NCBI GenBank assembly: GCA_014874475.1
Contig: JADBJJ010000027.1
Coordinates: 283,793 to 347,792, forward strand
DNA length: 64,000 nucleotides
Source of the DNA: Chloroflexota bacterium
Lineage (GTDB): Bacteria > Chloroflexota > Anaerolineae > B4-G1 > DUEL01
Direction: 5' to 3'
The position numbers and the translations under genes were made by a program. The notes under the pieces are model-generated. The model did no database searches, was not told where the DNA came from, and saw only the letters and a list, made by a program, of their open reading frames with translations. Positions 8,394 to 17,651 of the stretch are shown here, one piece after another. The first letter of the stretch is position 1. Each line of letters opens with the position of its first letter.

Positions 8394-10031
8394 ATGAAAA
8401 GGAGCCGCGTTTTCCTGGCAGTAGCCGTCGTCATTGCTGCCCTGTTGCTGGCGGCGTGCAGGCCTCCCGCTACTCCCACTACACCCAAGGTTGCTACCTT
8501 CATCTGGACCCAGGAGTTTGACGTCCTCAACCCCCTCTACACCAACATGTGGTTCTCCTCTATCACCCAGCAAATCTGGAACTGCTGGGCCTGGGATTTT
8601 GACGACCAGAATAACCCCCGGCCGGTCCTGGTCAAGGAAATGCCCAGCGAGGAGAACGGTGGCATTTCCCCGGATGGCCGGGTCATCACCCTGAAACTCA
8701 GGGATGATATCGTCTGGTCCGATGGCCAGCCCATCACTTCCGAGGACTTCGTCTTCACCTACGAGATGACGATGAGCCCCAAGAACACCGTCGCTTCCAC
8801 CTTCCCGTACGACAAACTGGAGAAGGTAGAAGCGCCCGACGCTCAGACGGTGGTGATGACTTTCAAGGAACCCTTCGCCGCCTGGCAGGCCACTCTCTGG
8901 CGCGGCCTTCTGCCCGCCCACATCCTGCGCCCCATCTTTGAGAAAGAAGGGACCATTGACAACGCTGAGTGGAACCGCGCGCCCACCGTCGGCTGCGGCC
9001 CCTTCGTCTTCAAAGAATGGGAGTCCGGCTCCTTCGCTCGCTTCGTCGCCAACGACAAGTACTGGCTGGGCCGCCCCAAGATTGACGAAATCTTCATCCG
9101 CTTTGTCCCCGACGACGCTTCTCAGGTGGCGGCCCTGAAGGCCGGCGACGGCGATCTGGGCACCTTCATCGCCTACTCGGACATTCCCACTCTGGAGCAG
9201 GCCGGCGTCAAAATGATCAAGGTCTTCTCCGGCTACAACGAGGGCTGGTACTTCTACCTCCATCCGGAGAAAGGACATCCGGCACTGAAAGATGTTAAGG
9301 TCCGGCAGGCCATCGCGCTGGCCTTTGACCGCTTCTCTGTCTGTAAGGACCTCCTGCTGGGCTTGACCAAGCCTCCGGCGACCTACTGGGCCAATACCCC
9401 TTGGCAGGACCCGACGTTGGAGCCCTGGCCTTATGACCCGGAGCAGGCCAAGCAACTTCTGGACGAGGCTGGCTGGAAGGACACCAACGGCGACGGCGTG
9501 CGGGATAAGGACGGCGTGGAACTGGTCCTGACCCTGGGCACCACGACCCGCGAGATTCGCCGGGACGTCCAGGCGGTGGCCCAGCAGCAACTGGCCCAGG
9601 TGGGCATCAAACTGGAACTGGCCAATGCCGACTCGGACATTTTCTTCGGCAGTTACGGCGAGGGCGGCCCCTGCGCGACGGGCCAGTACGACATCTTTGA
9701 GTACTCCACCGTCACCAACTACCCCGACCCGGATACCGCTGACTGGCTCTGCAGCGAAATCCCCAGCGACGAGAACCCTACCGGTGTTAACTGGCAGGCC
9801 GTCTGCGACGAGGAACTGGACGGGCTCTTTAAACTGCAGGCCACCCAGGTGAACCCCACCGAGCGGCAGCAGACTTTCCATAAGATCACCCGTCTCGTCT
9901 ACGAGAAGGTCTACTGGCTGGGCGTCTGGGAGGACCCGGACATCTGGGCGGTGGGCCCGCGCCTGAAGAACGTCCGCCTCTCCGGCGCGACGCCGTTCTT
10001 CAACATCGTGGAGTGGGAACTGAACCAGTAG
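8394..10031 (+). CDS. ABC importer substrate-binding lipoprotein, peptide/nickel (SBP_bac_5) family
   Basis: A 545-residue extracytoplasmic binding protein. The N-terminus has a basic start, a hydrophobic stretch and the lipobox LLAAC (Cys at about residue 22), so it should be lipid-anchored. The mature part has the SBP_bac_5 fold pattern, including the LRDDIVWSDGQPITSEDFVFTYE-type region near residue 100 and a PYDPEQAKQLLDEAGW-type motif near 350. It captures oligopeptides or a similar solute for the membrane subunits encoded next. AAAAGGAGGAG precedes the ATG. A strong hairpin follows the stop codon before the permease gene. The exact substrate cannot be read from sequence. Confidence 0.9.
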   Translation: MKRSRVFLAVAVVIAALLLAACRPPATPTTPKVATFIWTQEFDVLNPLYTNMWFSSITQQIWNCWAWDFDDQNNPRPVLVKEMPSEENGGISPDGRVITLKLRDDIVWSDGQPITSEDFVFTYEMTMSPKNTVASTFPYDKLEKVEAPDAQTVVMTFKEPFAAWQATLWRGLLPAHILRPIFEKEGTIDNAEWNRAPTVGCGPFVFKEWESGSFARFVANDKYWLGRPKIDEIFIRFVPDDASQVAALKAGDGDLGTFIAYSDIPTLEQAGVKMIKVFSGYNEGWYFYLHPEKGHPALKDVKVRQAIALAFDRFSVCKDLLLGLTKPPATYWANTPWQDPTLEPWPYDPEQAKQLLDEAGWKDTNGDGVRDKDGVELVLTLGTTTREIRRDVQAVAQQQLAQVGIKLELANADSDIFFGSYGEGGPCATGQYDIFEYSTVTNYPDPDTADWLCSEIPSDENPTGVNWQAVCDEELDGLFKLQATQVNPTERQQTFHKITRLVYEKVYWLGVWEDPDIWAVGPRLKNVRLSGATPFFNIVEWELNQ

Positions 10032-10038
10032 GATCAGC

Positions 10039-10073
10039 GACGTGCCAGGTACTTTGAAAGTGCCTGGCACGTC
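10039..10073. repeat. Intercistronic hairpin after the peptide-type binding-protein gene
   Basis: A near-perfect 16-bp inverted repeat (GACGTGCCAGGTACTT with its complement, loop TGA) lies 8 bases after the stop codon. There is no T-run. A closely related hairpin occupies the same place after the liv binding-protein gene at 20835-20869. Confidence 0.75.
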
Positions 10074-10089
10074 ACCCGCACTGACGAAC

Positions 10090-11121
10090 ATGCTGCGCTA
10101 CGTCATCCGTCGGCTTCTTCAGGCTATCCCGTTGTTGTTCTTCATCAGCATTATCCTATTCGTGCTGATGCAGAACATGGGGGACCCGCTGGCGACGCTG
10201 GGCGGGCGTCAGGTCACCCGCTCCGAGGACCGGCAGCGGCTGGCCCGCCAGTTGGGCCTGGACCAGCCCCTCTATATGCAGTACCTCTACTGGCTGGTCG
10301 GCAACGACTGGACGAAGATGGACATGGACGGCGACGGCGTCCCGGAGACGCCGGGCCGCCGCAAAGGAGTCCTGCGCGGCGATTTCGGCGTCTCCCTGGT
10401 CGCCAAAAAGCCGGTGGTGCAGGTCATCTGGGACCGCCTGCCCAACACCCTCTTGCTGATGGGCACCACCGAACTGGTTATCATCGTTGGCTCCCTGGTC
10501 ATCGGGATGTATTCCGCGCTCCGGCAGTATTCCTTCCTGGATCACCTGGTCACGGCCATCTCCTTCATCGGCTACTCTATGCCCATCTTCTTCATCGCCT
10601 TGCTCTCCATGTACATCTTCGCCGTCAACTTCAAGCGATGGGGACTGCCGTATCTGCCCACCGTCGGGATGTTTGACCCCGAGGTGGGCAAGACCCCCGG
10701 CCAGGTGGCGCTCCATATGATTCTGCCCGTCTTCAGCCTCTCGTTCATCTACTTCGCCGCGTATAGCCGCTACATCCGCAGCGCGATGCTGGAGGTGCTG
10801 AGCCAGGACTACATCCGTACGGCCCGCGCGAAGGGGCTCCCCCGCCCGACCATCATCTTCGTCCACGCACTGAAGAATGCCTCGCTCCCCATTGTGACCG
10901 TCGTCGGGCTGGACCTGCCCTTTCTGCTGGCGGGAGCCATCGTCACAGAGCGGATTTTCGCCTGGCCCGGGATGGGCCGTCTGTTTATAGACCACGTCTC
11001 CCGGGGCGACACGCCGGTGGTGATGGGCATTCTGATGATGATCGCCGTCGCCGTGGTGGTCTTCCAGATTCTCACGGATATTGTCTACGCCTGGCTGGAC
11101 CCGAGAATCCGGTATGAGTAG
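10090..11121 (+). CDS. ABC importer permease, DppB/OppB type
   Basis: A 343-residue inner-membrane permease of the dipeptide/oligopeptide/nickel family with about six membrane helices. The BPD_transp_1 region includes the EAA-type loop around YIRTARAKGLPRPTIIFVHALKNA, which docks to the ATPase subunits. The ATG at 10090 is chosen because the protein then starts MLRYVIRRLLQAIPLLF, the normal N-terminus for this family; a frame beginning at 10042 would start within the hairpin. No strong ribosome-binding site is visible. It pairs with the DppC-type permease downstream. Confidence 0.92.
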   Translation: MLRYVIRRLLQAIPLLFFISIILFVLMQNMGDPLATLGGRQVTRSEDRQRLARQLGLDQPLYMQYLYWLVGNDWTKMDMDGDGVPETPGRRKGVLRGDFGVSLVAKKPVVQVIWDRLPNTLLLMGTTELVIIVGSLVIGMYSALRQYSFLDHLVTAISFIGYSMPIFFIALLSMYIFAVNFKRWGLPYLPTVGMFDPEVGKTPGQVALHMILPVFSLSFIYFAAYSRYIRSAMLEVLSQDYIRTARAKGLPRPTIIFVHALKNASLPIVTVVGLDLPFLLAGAIVTERIFAWPGMGRLFIDHVSRGDTPVVMGILMMIAVAVVVFQILTDIVYAWLDPRIRYE

Positions 11122-11138
11122 GGTGAGCAGAGGGTATT

Positions 11139-11252
11139 ATGGGGGAGAAGATTCTGGAAAAGCCGGCCCCTATCACCTGGGACTACGATGAGAAGAAGTT
11201 CTTAGTTGTGCCTCATTGGCCGGAAATCCCCGAACGAGTGTCTGCTCTATGA
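11139..11252 (+). CDS. Small 37-residue ORF coupled to the DppC-type permease
   Basis: A short frame beginning MGEKILEKPAPITWDYDEKK and ending ERVSAL. Its TGA stop overlaps the ATG of the downstream permease (ATGA), the usual arrangement for translational coupling. An AGAGGG sequence lies just upstream. It has no membrane segment and no family was recognised. It may be a genuine small protein, a leader peptide that sets permease translation, or the detached cytoplasmic N-terminus of the permease. Confidence 0.5.
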   Translation: MGEKILEKPAPITWDYDEKKFLVVPHWPEIPERVSAL

Positions 11253-12193
11253 GTGCCGAAACCGCAGTCCCTGCCATTCTGCCGCTGGAAGAGGCCGAGG
11301 CGCCGCCTCTGACCCTGCGGGAGTTATTCTGGCGCCGCTTCCGCCGCCACAAAATGGCCCTCTTCGGCCTGGTCGTGCTCTTCCTGCTGGTCCTCTATTC
11401 CCTGGGCGGCACTCTGTTCTTCACCGAGGCATACGCGAACCGGACCGACACGGCGATGCGCCTCCAACCTCCTTCCCGTGCCCATCCCTTCGGTACCGAC
11501 ACCGTCGGACGGGACATCCTGGCCCGGACCATATACGGCGGGCAGATTTCCCTTCTCATCGGCCTGACTGCAGTGCTGGTGGAAGTGCTCATCGGTGTCA
11601 CCGTCGGCGCGCTGGCGGGCTACTACGGCGGCCGGCTGGATAGCATCCTGATGCGCTTCACGGAGGCGATGCTGAACATCCCTCAACTTTTCCTCCTCCT
11701 GGTGATGGCCAAATTCTTCGGTGGGAAGGTGCCCAACATCGTCCTTTTCGGACGTACCTTCAGCGGCAGCGTCGTCGTCATTGTCCTGATTATCGGAGCG
11801 ACCAGTTGGATGTACCTGGCGCGCATCGTCCGGGCGGAGTTTCTCTCCATCAAAGAGAACGAGTATATCCTGGCCGCCCGGGCGACTGGAACACCGACGG
11901 GGCAGATTATCTTCCAGCACATCCTCCCCAACGCCATCGCTCCGATCGTGGTCTCGGCGACCCTGGGCGTCGCCAACGCCATCACCCTGGAGGCCTACAT
12001 CAGTTTCCTGGGCCTGGGCGTCCAGCCGCCCACCGCCACCTGGGGCAACATGCTGGAGGGGGCCTACAACTACATAGAGACCGCCCCCTGGCTCTGGATT
12101 TTCCCCGGCACGCTGATTGTGCTGACGGTTCTGAGCATCAACTTTGTCGGCGATGGCCTGCGGGACGCTCTGGACCCCCGTTCCCTGGTCTGA
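11249..12193 (+). CDS. ABC importer permease, DppC/OppC type
   Basis: A 314-residue inner-membrane permease. The cytoplasmic N-terminus (LRELFWRRFRRHKMALFGLV) and the HPFGTDTVGRDILARTIYGG segment are hallmarks of DppC-type subunits. The EAA-type loop is at ENEYILAARATGTPTGQIIFQHILPN. It forms the heterodimeric channel with the DppB-type subunit. The ATG at 11249 overlaps the stop codon of the 37-residue ORF; a TTG at 11216 in the same frame is less likely. Confidence 0.92.
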   Translation: MSAETAVPAILPLEEAEAPPLTLRELFWRRFRRHKMALFGLVVLFLLVLYSLGGTLFFTEAYANRTDTAMRLQPPSRAHPFGTDTVGRDILARTIYGGQISLLIGLTAVLVEVLIGVTVGALAGYYGGRLDSILMRFTEAMLNIPQLFLLLVMAKFFGGKVPNIVLFGRTFSGSVVVIVLIIGATSWMYLARIVRAEFLSIKENEYILAARATGTPTGQIIFQHILPNAIAPIVVSATLGVANAITLEAYISFLGLGVQPPTATWGNMLEGAYNYIETAPWLWIFPGTLIVLTVLSINFVGDGLRDALDPRSLV

Positions 12194-12262
12194 GAAAGAA
12201 CCGTAGAGAACGCAAAGGGCGAGGGATTTTTTGCATTCTCTGCGAACTCTGCGGTTGGATTT
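12194..12262. repeat. CTCTGCGG-type intergenic repeat, copy A
   Basis: The segment contains GTAGAGAACGCAAAGG and, inverted, GCATTCTCTGCG followed by CTCTGCGG, so it can fold on itself. A related element with the same CTCTGCGGTT end and AAAGGGCG-AGGGATT core occurs at 48957-49053. Confidence 0.5.
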
Positions 12263-12273
12263 CAGGAGGTAGA

Positions 12274-13242
12274 TTGACCCCTCTGCTGGACGTCCGGGAC
12301 CTCACTGTGCGCTTCTACACGCTGGACGGCGTCGTCCACGCCGTCAACGGTATCTCCTACACTCTGAACGAAGGGGAGACGCTGGGGATTGTCGGTGAGA
12401 GCGGGTGCGGTAAAAGTGTCAGCGTCCTGGCCCTGATGCGGCTCATCCAGGAGCCGCCGGGCCGGATTGAGGCGGGGCAGGCCCTCTACCGGGGGGAGGA
12501 CCTGCTCCAACTGACCGAAGAGCAGATGGAGCAGGTGCGGGGAAAGGAAATCGCGATGGTCTTCCAGGACCCGATGACTGCCTTCAACCCCGTCCTGACC
12601 ATCGGGCGCCAGATCGCCGAGATGCTGGTCACCCATATGGGGATGTCCTGGAAAGAGGCCTATTCCCGGGTGGCAGAACTGCTGACGATGGTGGGCATCC
12701 CTCAGGCGGCAGAACGCTGCAAGGACTATCCCCACCAGTTCTCCGGGGGCATGCGCCAGCGGGCGATGATCGCCATGGCCCTGGCCTGCAACCCCAGCAT
12801 CCTCATCGCTGATGAGCCCACCACCGCGCTGGACGTCACCATCCAGGCCCAGATTATAGACCTGGTCAAGCGGTTGCGGGACCGACTGGGGATGTCCGTC
12901 ATCTGGATCACTCACGACCTGGGCATCATCGCGGGTCTGGCGGAGCGGGTGCTGGTGATGTATGCGGGCTTCATTGTGGAGAAAGGGCAGGTAGACGATA
13001 TTTACGGCAGCCCGCGCCATCCGTACACGCTGGCCCTCCTGCGCTCCCTCCCCCGGGTGGACCGTTCCATCGGGGACCGCCTGGCGACCATCGGCGGATT
13101 GCCGCCGGACCTGCTCCGCCTGCCCGAAGGGTGTCCCTTCGCGCCTCGGTGCGCGTTCGTGCAGGAGCGCTGTCGGTACGAGCGACCTTCTCTCCGCCCC
13201 GTTGGCCCCGAGCACGAGGTGGCCTGTTGGGTGGACACATAG
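12274..13242 (+). CDS. ABC importer ATPase, DppD/OppD type
   Basis: A 322-residue ATPase energising the importer. Walker A is GESGCGKS (about residue 39), the signature is FSGGMRQR, Walker B is [12 protein letters not shown], and the switch His lies in WITHDLG. The C-terminal oligopeptide/dipeptide extension ([15 protein letters not shown]) carries the conserved Cys residues that may bind an iron-sulphur cluster in this family. A TTG start at 12274 is preferred because AGGAGGT lies 4 bases upstream and no ATG gives a complete domain start. Confidence 0.9.
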   Translation: MTPLLDVRDLTVRFYTLDGVVHAVNGISYTLNEGETLGIVGESGCGKSVSVLALMRLIQEPPGRIEAGQALYRGEDLLQLTEEQMEQVRGKEIAMVFQDPMTAFNPVLTIGRQIAEMLVTHMGMSWKEAYSRVAELLTMVGIPQAAERCKDYPHQFSGGMRQRAMIAMALACNPSILIADEPTTALDVTIQAQIIDLVKRLRDRLGMSVIWITHDLGIIAGLAERVLVMYAGFIVEKGQVDDIYGSPRHPYTLALLRSLPRVDRSIGDRLATIGGLPPDLLRLPEGCPFAPRCAFVQERCRYERPSLRPVGPEHEVACWVDT

Positions 13243-13309
13243 GGTGGGGGGCCTTTGCGACGGTCTCCAGTCGCCGCAAAGGCCCGATTCTCCTCACATA
13301 AGGCAACGG

Positions 13310-14290
13310 ATGAGCAGAAACGACGCTCTGGTCCGAGTGGAAAATCTGAAAAAGCACTTCCCCATCACCCGGGGCATCCTCATCCAGCGCCGGGTAGGGG
13401 CAGTGCAGGCCGTGGACGGCATTACTTTTGATATCTACCGCGGGGAGACGCTGGGGTTGGTGGGAGAGAGTGGCTGCGGCAAGACCACCGCAGGCCGGAC
13501 CATCCTGCTGCTCTACTACCCCACCGCCGGGCGGGTGATTTTTGACGGGACCGACCTGACGGCCCTGAAGGGCGAGGCCCTGCGCCGGATGCGCCGCCGG
13601 ATGCAGATGGTCTTCCAGGACCCCTTCGCCTCGCTGAACCCGCGAATGACCATCGCCCGTATCATTGGCGAACCCATCCGGGTCCACCAATTAGCCGCCA
13701 ATCGTCGGGAGGAGATAGAGCGGGTTCAGGAACTGCTCCGTTTGGTGCAACTGAATCCCCGATTCATCAACCGCTACCCGCATGAATTCTCCGGCGGTCA
13801 GCGGCAGCGTATCGGTATCGCCCGCGCTCTGGCCTCTAACCCGGAGTTCATCGTCTGCGATGAGCCTATCTCGGCACTGGATGTCTCCATCCAGGCCCAG
13901 ATTGTAAACCTGCTGGAGGACCTCCAGGACCAATTGGGGCTGACCTACCTCTTCATCGCCCACGACCTGAGCATGGTGCGCCACATTTGCGATCGGGTGG
14001 CGGTGATGTACCTGGGCCGGATTGTGGAACTGGCCCCGAAGGACGAACTCTACGACCATCCCCTCCACCCGTACACCCAGGCGTTGCTCTCAGCGGTGCC
14101 GGTGCCGGACCCGGCAGTGGAGCGGCGCCGTCGGCGCATCATCCTGGAGGGGGATGTCCCCAGCCCGGTCAATCCGCCCCCCGGCTGCCGGTTCCGCACC
14201 CGCTGCCCCCTGGCCCCCCGGTGTCCGGATGAGGAGCCCGTTTGGCGGGATGTGGGAGGCGGGCACTGGGTGGCCTGTCATCAGGTATGA
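13310..14290 (+). CDS. ABC importer ATPase, DppF/OppF type
   Basis: A 326-residue second ATPase of the same importer. Walker A is GESGCGKTT, the signature [15 protein letters not shown], Walker [16 protein letters not shown], and the switch His is in FIAHDLS. The C-terminal extension [14 protein letters not shown] matches the Cys-rich tail of DppF/OppF. The ATG at 13310 has AAGG just upstream and avoids overlap with the DppD-type gene. It is the last gene of the five-part importer and ends 26 bases from the converging murJ stop. Confidence 0.92.
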   Translation: MSRNDALVRVENLKKHFPITRGILIQRRVGAVQAVDGITFDIYRGETLGLVGESGCGKTTAGRTILLLYYPTAGRVIFDGTDLTALKGEALRRMRRRMQMVFQDPFASLNPRMTIARIIGEPIRVHQLAANRREEIERVQELLRLVQLNPRFINRYPHEFSGGQRQRIGIARALASNPEFIVCDEPISALDVSIQAQIVNLLEDLQDQLGLTYLFIAHDLSMVRHICDRVAVMYLGRIVELAPKDELYDHPLHPYTQALLSAVPVPDPAVERRRRRIILEGDVPSPVNPPPGCRFRTRCPLAPRCPDEEPVWRDVGGGHWVACHQV

Positions 14291-14316
14291 CAGAACTTTT
14301 TCCCGGGGTCAGGAGG

Positions 14317-15894
14317 TCATAGCCGGCGAGAGGGCCGGGAGAGCAGCGCGCGAATGGCGCGCAGTTCTTCCATTCGCATCAGCGCGGCTGCCAGCAGATA
14401 GCCCCCGGCCCCCAGCAGGATGCCGCCGGCCCCCACCATTGCTCCGGACGCCCCCGGAAGCACCCTCTGCCAGAGCACCAGCAGTAGCCCCATCGCGCCG
14501 GCAGCCAGCCCGCTGCGTACCGCGGATACTCCCAGCAGTCCTCCCTCCAGACCACCCAAGCGGGGGCGGATCAGTGCCAGCAACCCGCCCATCTCTATCA
14601 GGGTGGCGACGGAGTTGGCCAGCGCCAGTCCTCCGTAGGGTGGCAACCCCATCCTGGCGAATCCGACCGGTAGAGTCAGGCTCAGTACCACGTTGAGCGA
14701 CATCGCCAGCACCCCCACCCACACCGGCGTCCAGGTGTCGTGGAGCGCGTAGAAGGCGCGGACGATCATCTCCACCCCCGCATGCCCCACCAGTCCCAGC
14801 GCGTAGAAGGCCAGCGCCCAGGCTACTGCGTCGGTGGAGGAGGCCTGAAACGCTCCTCGCTCAAAGAGCAACGCCACCAGCGGTCGCCGCAACACGATCA
14901 GCCCCACCGCCGCCGGGATGGTGACAAAAAAGACGGTACGGAGCGTGGTTACCAGGGTATGGCGCAGGGACTCCCGCTCCCCCCGAGCGGCTTGGTCGGC
15001 GAAAGTCGGGAACGCCGCCGTCGCTACGGCCTGGGCGAAGACCCCCTGGGGCAGGAGCATCAGCAGCCAGGCGTAGTTCAGCGCCGAGACGGCCCCTTCC
15101 CCCAGGCGTGAGGCGATATTCGTATTGACCAGGAAGTTCAGGTGGACCGCCGCCAGCCCCAGGACGCGGGGGGCCATCAGCCGTAGCACCTCCCGCACGC
15201 CGGGATCGCGCAGGGTGAGGACGGGATGATAGCGAGTCCCCACTCGGGGCAGAGCGGGCAACTGGACCGTCAGGTGGAGCACGGCGCCCAGGACGTACCC
15301 CAGCGCCAGTGCGCGGGCGCCCAGTCGGGACGCCAGAAGCCCCGCCGCCGCGATGAGGGAGAGATTCAGGAGGCTGGGGGCCAGCGCAGGGAGGACGAAA
15401 TGCTGGCGGGTATTGAGAATTCCCATAATGACGCCGCTGACCCCGAAGAGGATAGGGGCCACCAGCATCGTCCGCATCAGGGAGACGGTGAGGGCCTGCT
15501 GGGCAGGGGGGAACCCGGGGGCCAGTATGGCCGATACCAGGGCCGGGGCGGCTATCCCGGCTAGGCCCGCTGCCAGGACGAGCGCGATCAGCACCAGGTT
15601 GACCACAGCGCTGGCCAACCGCCATCCGCCCTCAGCGTCGTCGCGGGCGAAATATCCGGCGAGGGTGGGGATGAAGGCCGAGGCCAGCGCCCCGCCTGCC
15701 ATCAATGAGAAGATGAGGTCCGGGATGCGCGCGGCGGCCAGGTACGCGTCGTACTCCGCGCGGGTGCCGAACATCGCCCCGATGACCATCTCCCGGGCCA
15801 GTCCCAGCGCGCGGGAGAGAACGAAGAGGGCCATAATCTGAGTGGCAGCCCGGGCGATGCGGGTGCCCGGCGGTGGCTGCTCTATCCTACTCAT
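14317..15894 (-). CDS. murJ: Lipid II flippase MurJ
   Basis: A 525-residue MOP/MATE-superfamily protein with about 14 membrane helices that moves lipid II across the membrane for peptidoglycan synthesis. The N-terminal pattern SRALGLAREMVIGAMFG and RIPDLIFSLMAGGALASAFIP are typical of MurJ/MviN. The later PQGVFAQAVATAAFPTFADQAARGE region is also family-typical. It is the last gene of a minus-strand run with prsW-like and PHP genes. ATG start; the ribosome-binding site is weak. Confidence 0.92.
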   Translation of the reverse strand: MSRIEQPPPGTRIARAATQIMALFVLSRALGLAREMVIGAMFGTRAEYDAYLAAARIPDLIFSLMAGGALASAFIPTLAGYFARDDAEGGWRLASAVVNLVLIALVLAAGLAGIAAPALVSAILAPGFPPAQQALTVSLMRTMLVAPILFGVSGVIMGILNTRQHFVLPALAPSLLNLSLIAAAGLLASRLGARALALGYVLGAVLHLTVQLPALPRVGTRYHPVLTLRDPGVREVLRLMAPRVLGLAAVHLNFLVNTNIASRLGEGAVSALNYAWLLMLLPQGVFAQAVATAAFPTFADQAARGERESLRHTLVTTLRTVFFVTIPAAVGLIVLRRPLVALLFERGAFQASSTDAVAWALAFYALGLVGHAGVEMIVRAFYALHDTWTPVWVGVLAMSLNVVLSLTLPVGFARMGLPPYGGLALANSVATLIEMGGLLALIRPRLGGLEGGLLGVSAVRSGLAAGAMGLLLVLWQRVLPGASGAMVGAGGILLGAGGYLLAAALMRMEELRAIRALLSRPSRRL

Positions 15895-15909
15895 CGGTTC
15901 AAGAGAGGC

Positions 15910-16914
15910 TCAGAGGACTGCGCGAAGCCGTTTCAGTTCCCGGCGCAGCGCGTTGACCCGCTGTACGGTCTCCTTCTCCCGCTCAACGGTCACCAGGTGA
16001 TAGCGGGCAAAGGCCAGTTCGGAGGCCAGCCGGTAGTATGTCCCCAGGCGCCGCCAGCGGCCTATGTCCCCCCGCAGCAGGGCCTCCAGTCGTTGCTCCA
16101 CTCGTCGCCAGTAGGAGCAGATGACCGAGTAGTCTTCCTGCGCGAGGGTCCCTTTCTCCACTTCATCGGTCAGGTAGCGGGCCAGGATGTGCTGTTCGCG
16201 GACGGAGAAGTAGATGAGCAGTCCCAGTAACGCCAGAGCACCGCCCCAGTCTGAGGCCAGACTGACCAGCAGCGCCCAGCAGGTCAGGCTGGCGATGGTG
16301 GCGCCGAAGTTGTGGAGGGCGTGGAGGGTGATCCCGACTGCCAGGCCGATGAACGGGGCAACGATACGGACGCTCCGTCGGGAGGATGTGCGCGCCAGCG
16401 CAATGCCTAAACCGGTGCATCCGGTGAAAAGCGCATGGTTCAGGCCGAAGAGGACGGCGCGGAAGAAGGCCAGTACCAGCAATTGGCCCGATCCGCCCAT
16501 TTCGTAGGCGCTGAGAAAGTAAAAGAAGTTTTCGGTGGTGGCGAACCCGAAGCCCACCAGTCCCCCGTAGAGAATGCCGTCCACCGGCGTATCTATCTCC
16601 CGGCGGAAAAACCAGAAAAGCAGGAGCAGCATCAAGCCTTTGAACGGTTCCTCGGTGATCGGAGCAATCAGGCTGGCCCCAATCAGTTCGGTCCCCAGAT
16701 CGGAGCCGAGGAGGTCAGAGACCGGGATGTCCAGGATAATCTGGGCGATCAGGGACAGGATGATGGCGGGAATGGCACCCCACAAGAACGCGGCCAGAAT
16801 CAGGCTCAGCGGCTCCTTCTCGTAGCGGTCCATCCACCAGAGGAACAGTGCATAGAGGAGCATGGGCACGACGGCCAGGACGAGGATGATCAGCATGGCG
16901 ATCAGGTTATCCAC
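15910..16914 (-). CDS. PrsW-family intramembrane metalloprotease
   Basis: A 334-residue protein with about eight membrane helices. The PrsW motifs are present: EEPFKG (EExxK) near residue 92, the FATTENFFYF helix, HALFTG, and HALHN. PrsW proteins cleave membrane-anchored substrates such as anti-sigma factors. A cytoplasmic C-terminal tail (about residues 245-334) is rich in Arg/Glu and likely helical. The GTG start at 16914 has AAGGAGG upstream. It lies between the PHP gene and murJ, so envelope-stress signalling is possible, but no anti-sigma gene is visible nearby. Confidence 0.82.
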   Translation of the reverse strand: MDNLIAMLIILVLAVVPMLLYALFLWWMDRYEKEPLSLILAAFLWGAIPAIILSLIAQIILDIPVSDLLGSDLGTELIGASLIAPITEEPFKGLMLLLLFWFFRREIDTPVDGILYGGLVGFGFATTENFFYFLSAYEMGGSGQLLVLAFFRAVLFGLNHALFTGCTGLGIALARTSSRRSVRIVAPFIGLAVGITLHALHNFGATIASLTCWALLVSLASDWGGALALLGLLIYFSVREQHILARYLTDEVEKGTLAQEDYSVICSYWRRVEQRLEALLRGDIGRWRRLGTYYRLASELAFARYHLVTVEREKETVQRVNALRRELKRLRAVL

Positions 16915-16982
16915 AATTTAGCCTCCTTGTGAGCAGAGCGCAGGTCACAGGGCGCCAGTGGCGGTTCGCAAGGCGCAGGGCT

Positions 16983-17651
16983 TTATCTCTGCGGTAGCGG
17001 GGCCAATCCGGTCCGGCGGAGGATTTTGGCCAGGGTGGAGAGGGTATGAACCCACGCCGGAGAGACCCGGCCTTCGATCTGGGCTGATCGCAGTGCCTCC
17101 AGGAACGCCGCTGGTGAGTCAAAAGGCGGCATCCGGGTGACTGCCCGGCCCAGTTCCCAGAGGGAGTGGGCATCGCTTCCAGCGGTCATGGGGAGGTTGC
17201 GGGCTCGGGCCAGGGCTTGGGCGGCCTGATTGTCGGCTGCAAAGAGACATCGGGCATTGAATCCTTCCAGAAAGTCCACCTCCTCCAGCCAGGTTTCCAC
17301 TCTGGCCCGGCCCATAGCCTCCCGCCGGGCCCGGTCCAGGGGATGGGAGATACCGACAATGCCTCCCTGCGCCCGCACGGCTGCGATGGCTTCCCGGGGC
17401 GGGAGGTCCGGCGGGACCGGTTCGGTTAGAAAGTAGGCGATAAGTTCGCCGCACGTCGTGCGAATCTCCTGGCCCACGATGATGCGCTCTGGGTCCATCT
17501 CCTTCAGTCGCAGCGCACCGGCGATCGTATTGTGGTCGGTCACTGCGACCCGATCCAGCCCCTTCCGGCGGCATGCCCTCAGGAACTGCTCCGGGGAGAC
17601 CAGACAGTCGCGGGAGTAGATGGTATGTGTATGCAGGTCACAAAGCCACAT
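16983..17651 (-). CDS. PHP-domain metal-dependent phosphoesterase
   Basis: A 222-residue PHP protein. Metal-binding motifs are DLHTHT at the N-terminus, VTDHNT near residue 38, ISHPLD near residue 105, and GSDAHS near residue 155. These match stand-alone PHP phosphoesterases such as YciV/trpH-type enzymes acting on nucleoside phosphates. The ATG at 17651 (MWLCDLHTHT) is chosen because upstream codons overlap the preceding small ORF. Its substrate cannot be assigned from sequence. Confidence 0.85.
   Translation of the reverse strand: MWLCDLHTHTIYSRDCLVSPEQFLRACRRKGLDRVAVTDHNTIAGALRLKEMDPERIIVGQEIRTTCGELIAYFLTEPVPPDLPPREAIAAVRAQGGIVGISHPLDRARREAMGRARVETWLEEVDFLEGFNARCLFAADNQAAQALARARNLPMTAGSDAHSLWELGRAVTRMPPFDSPAAFLEALRSAQIEGRVSPAWVHTLSTLAKILRRTGLAPLPQR

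Noticed and set aside
8181-10091. Long minus-strand open frame opposite the peptide-type binding-protein gene
   Set aside because: It is antisense to a well-supported lipoprotein gene, crosses the tRNA-Ser 3' end, and shows no domain.
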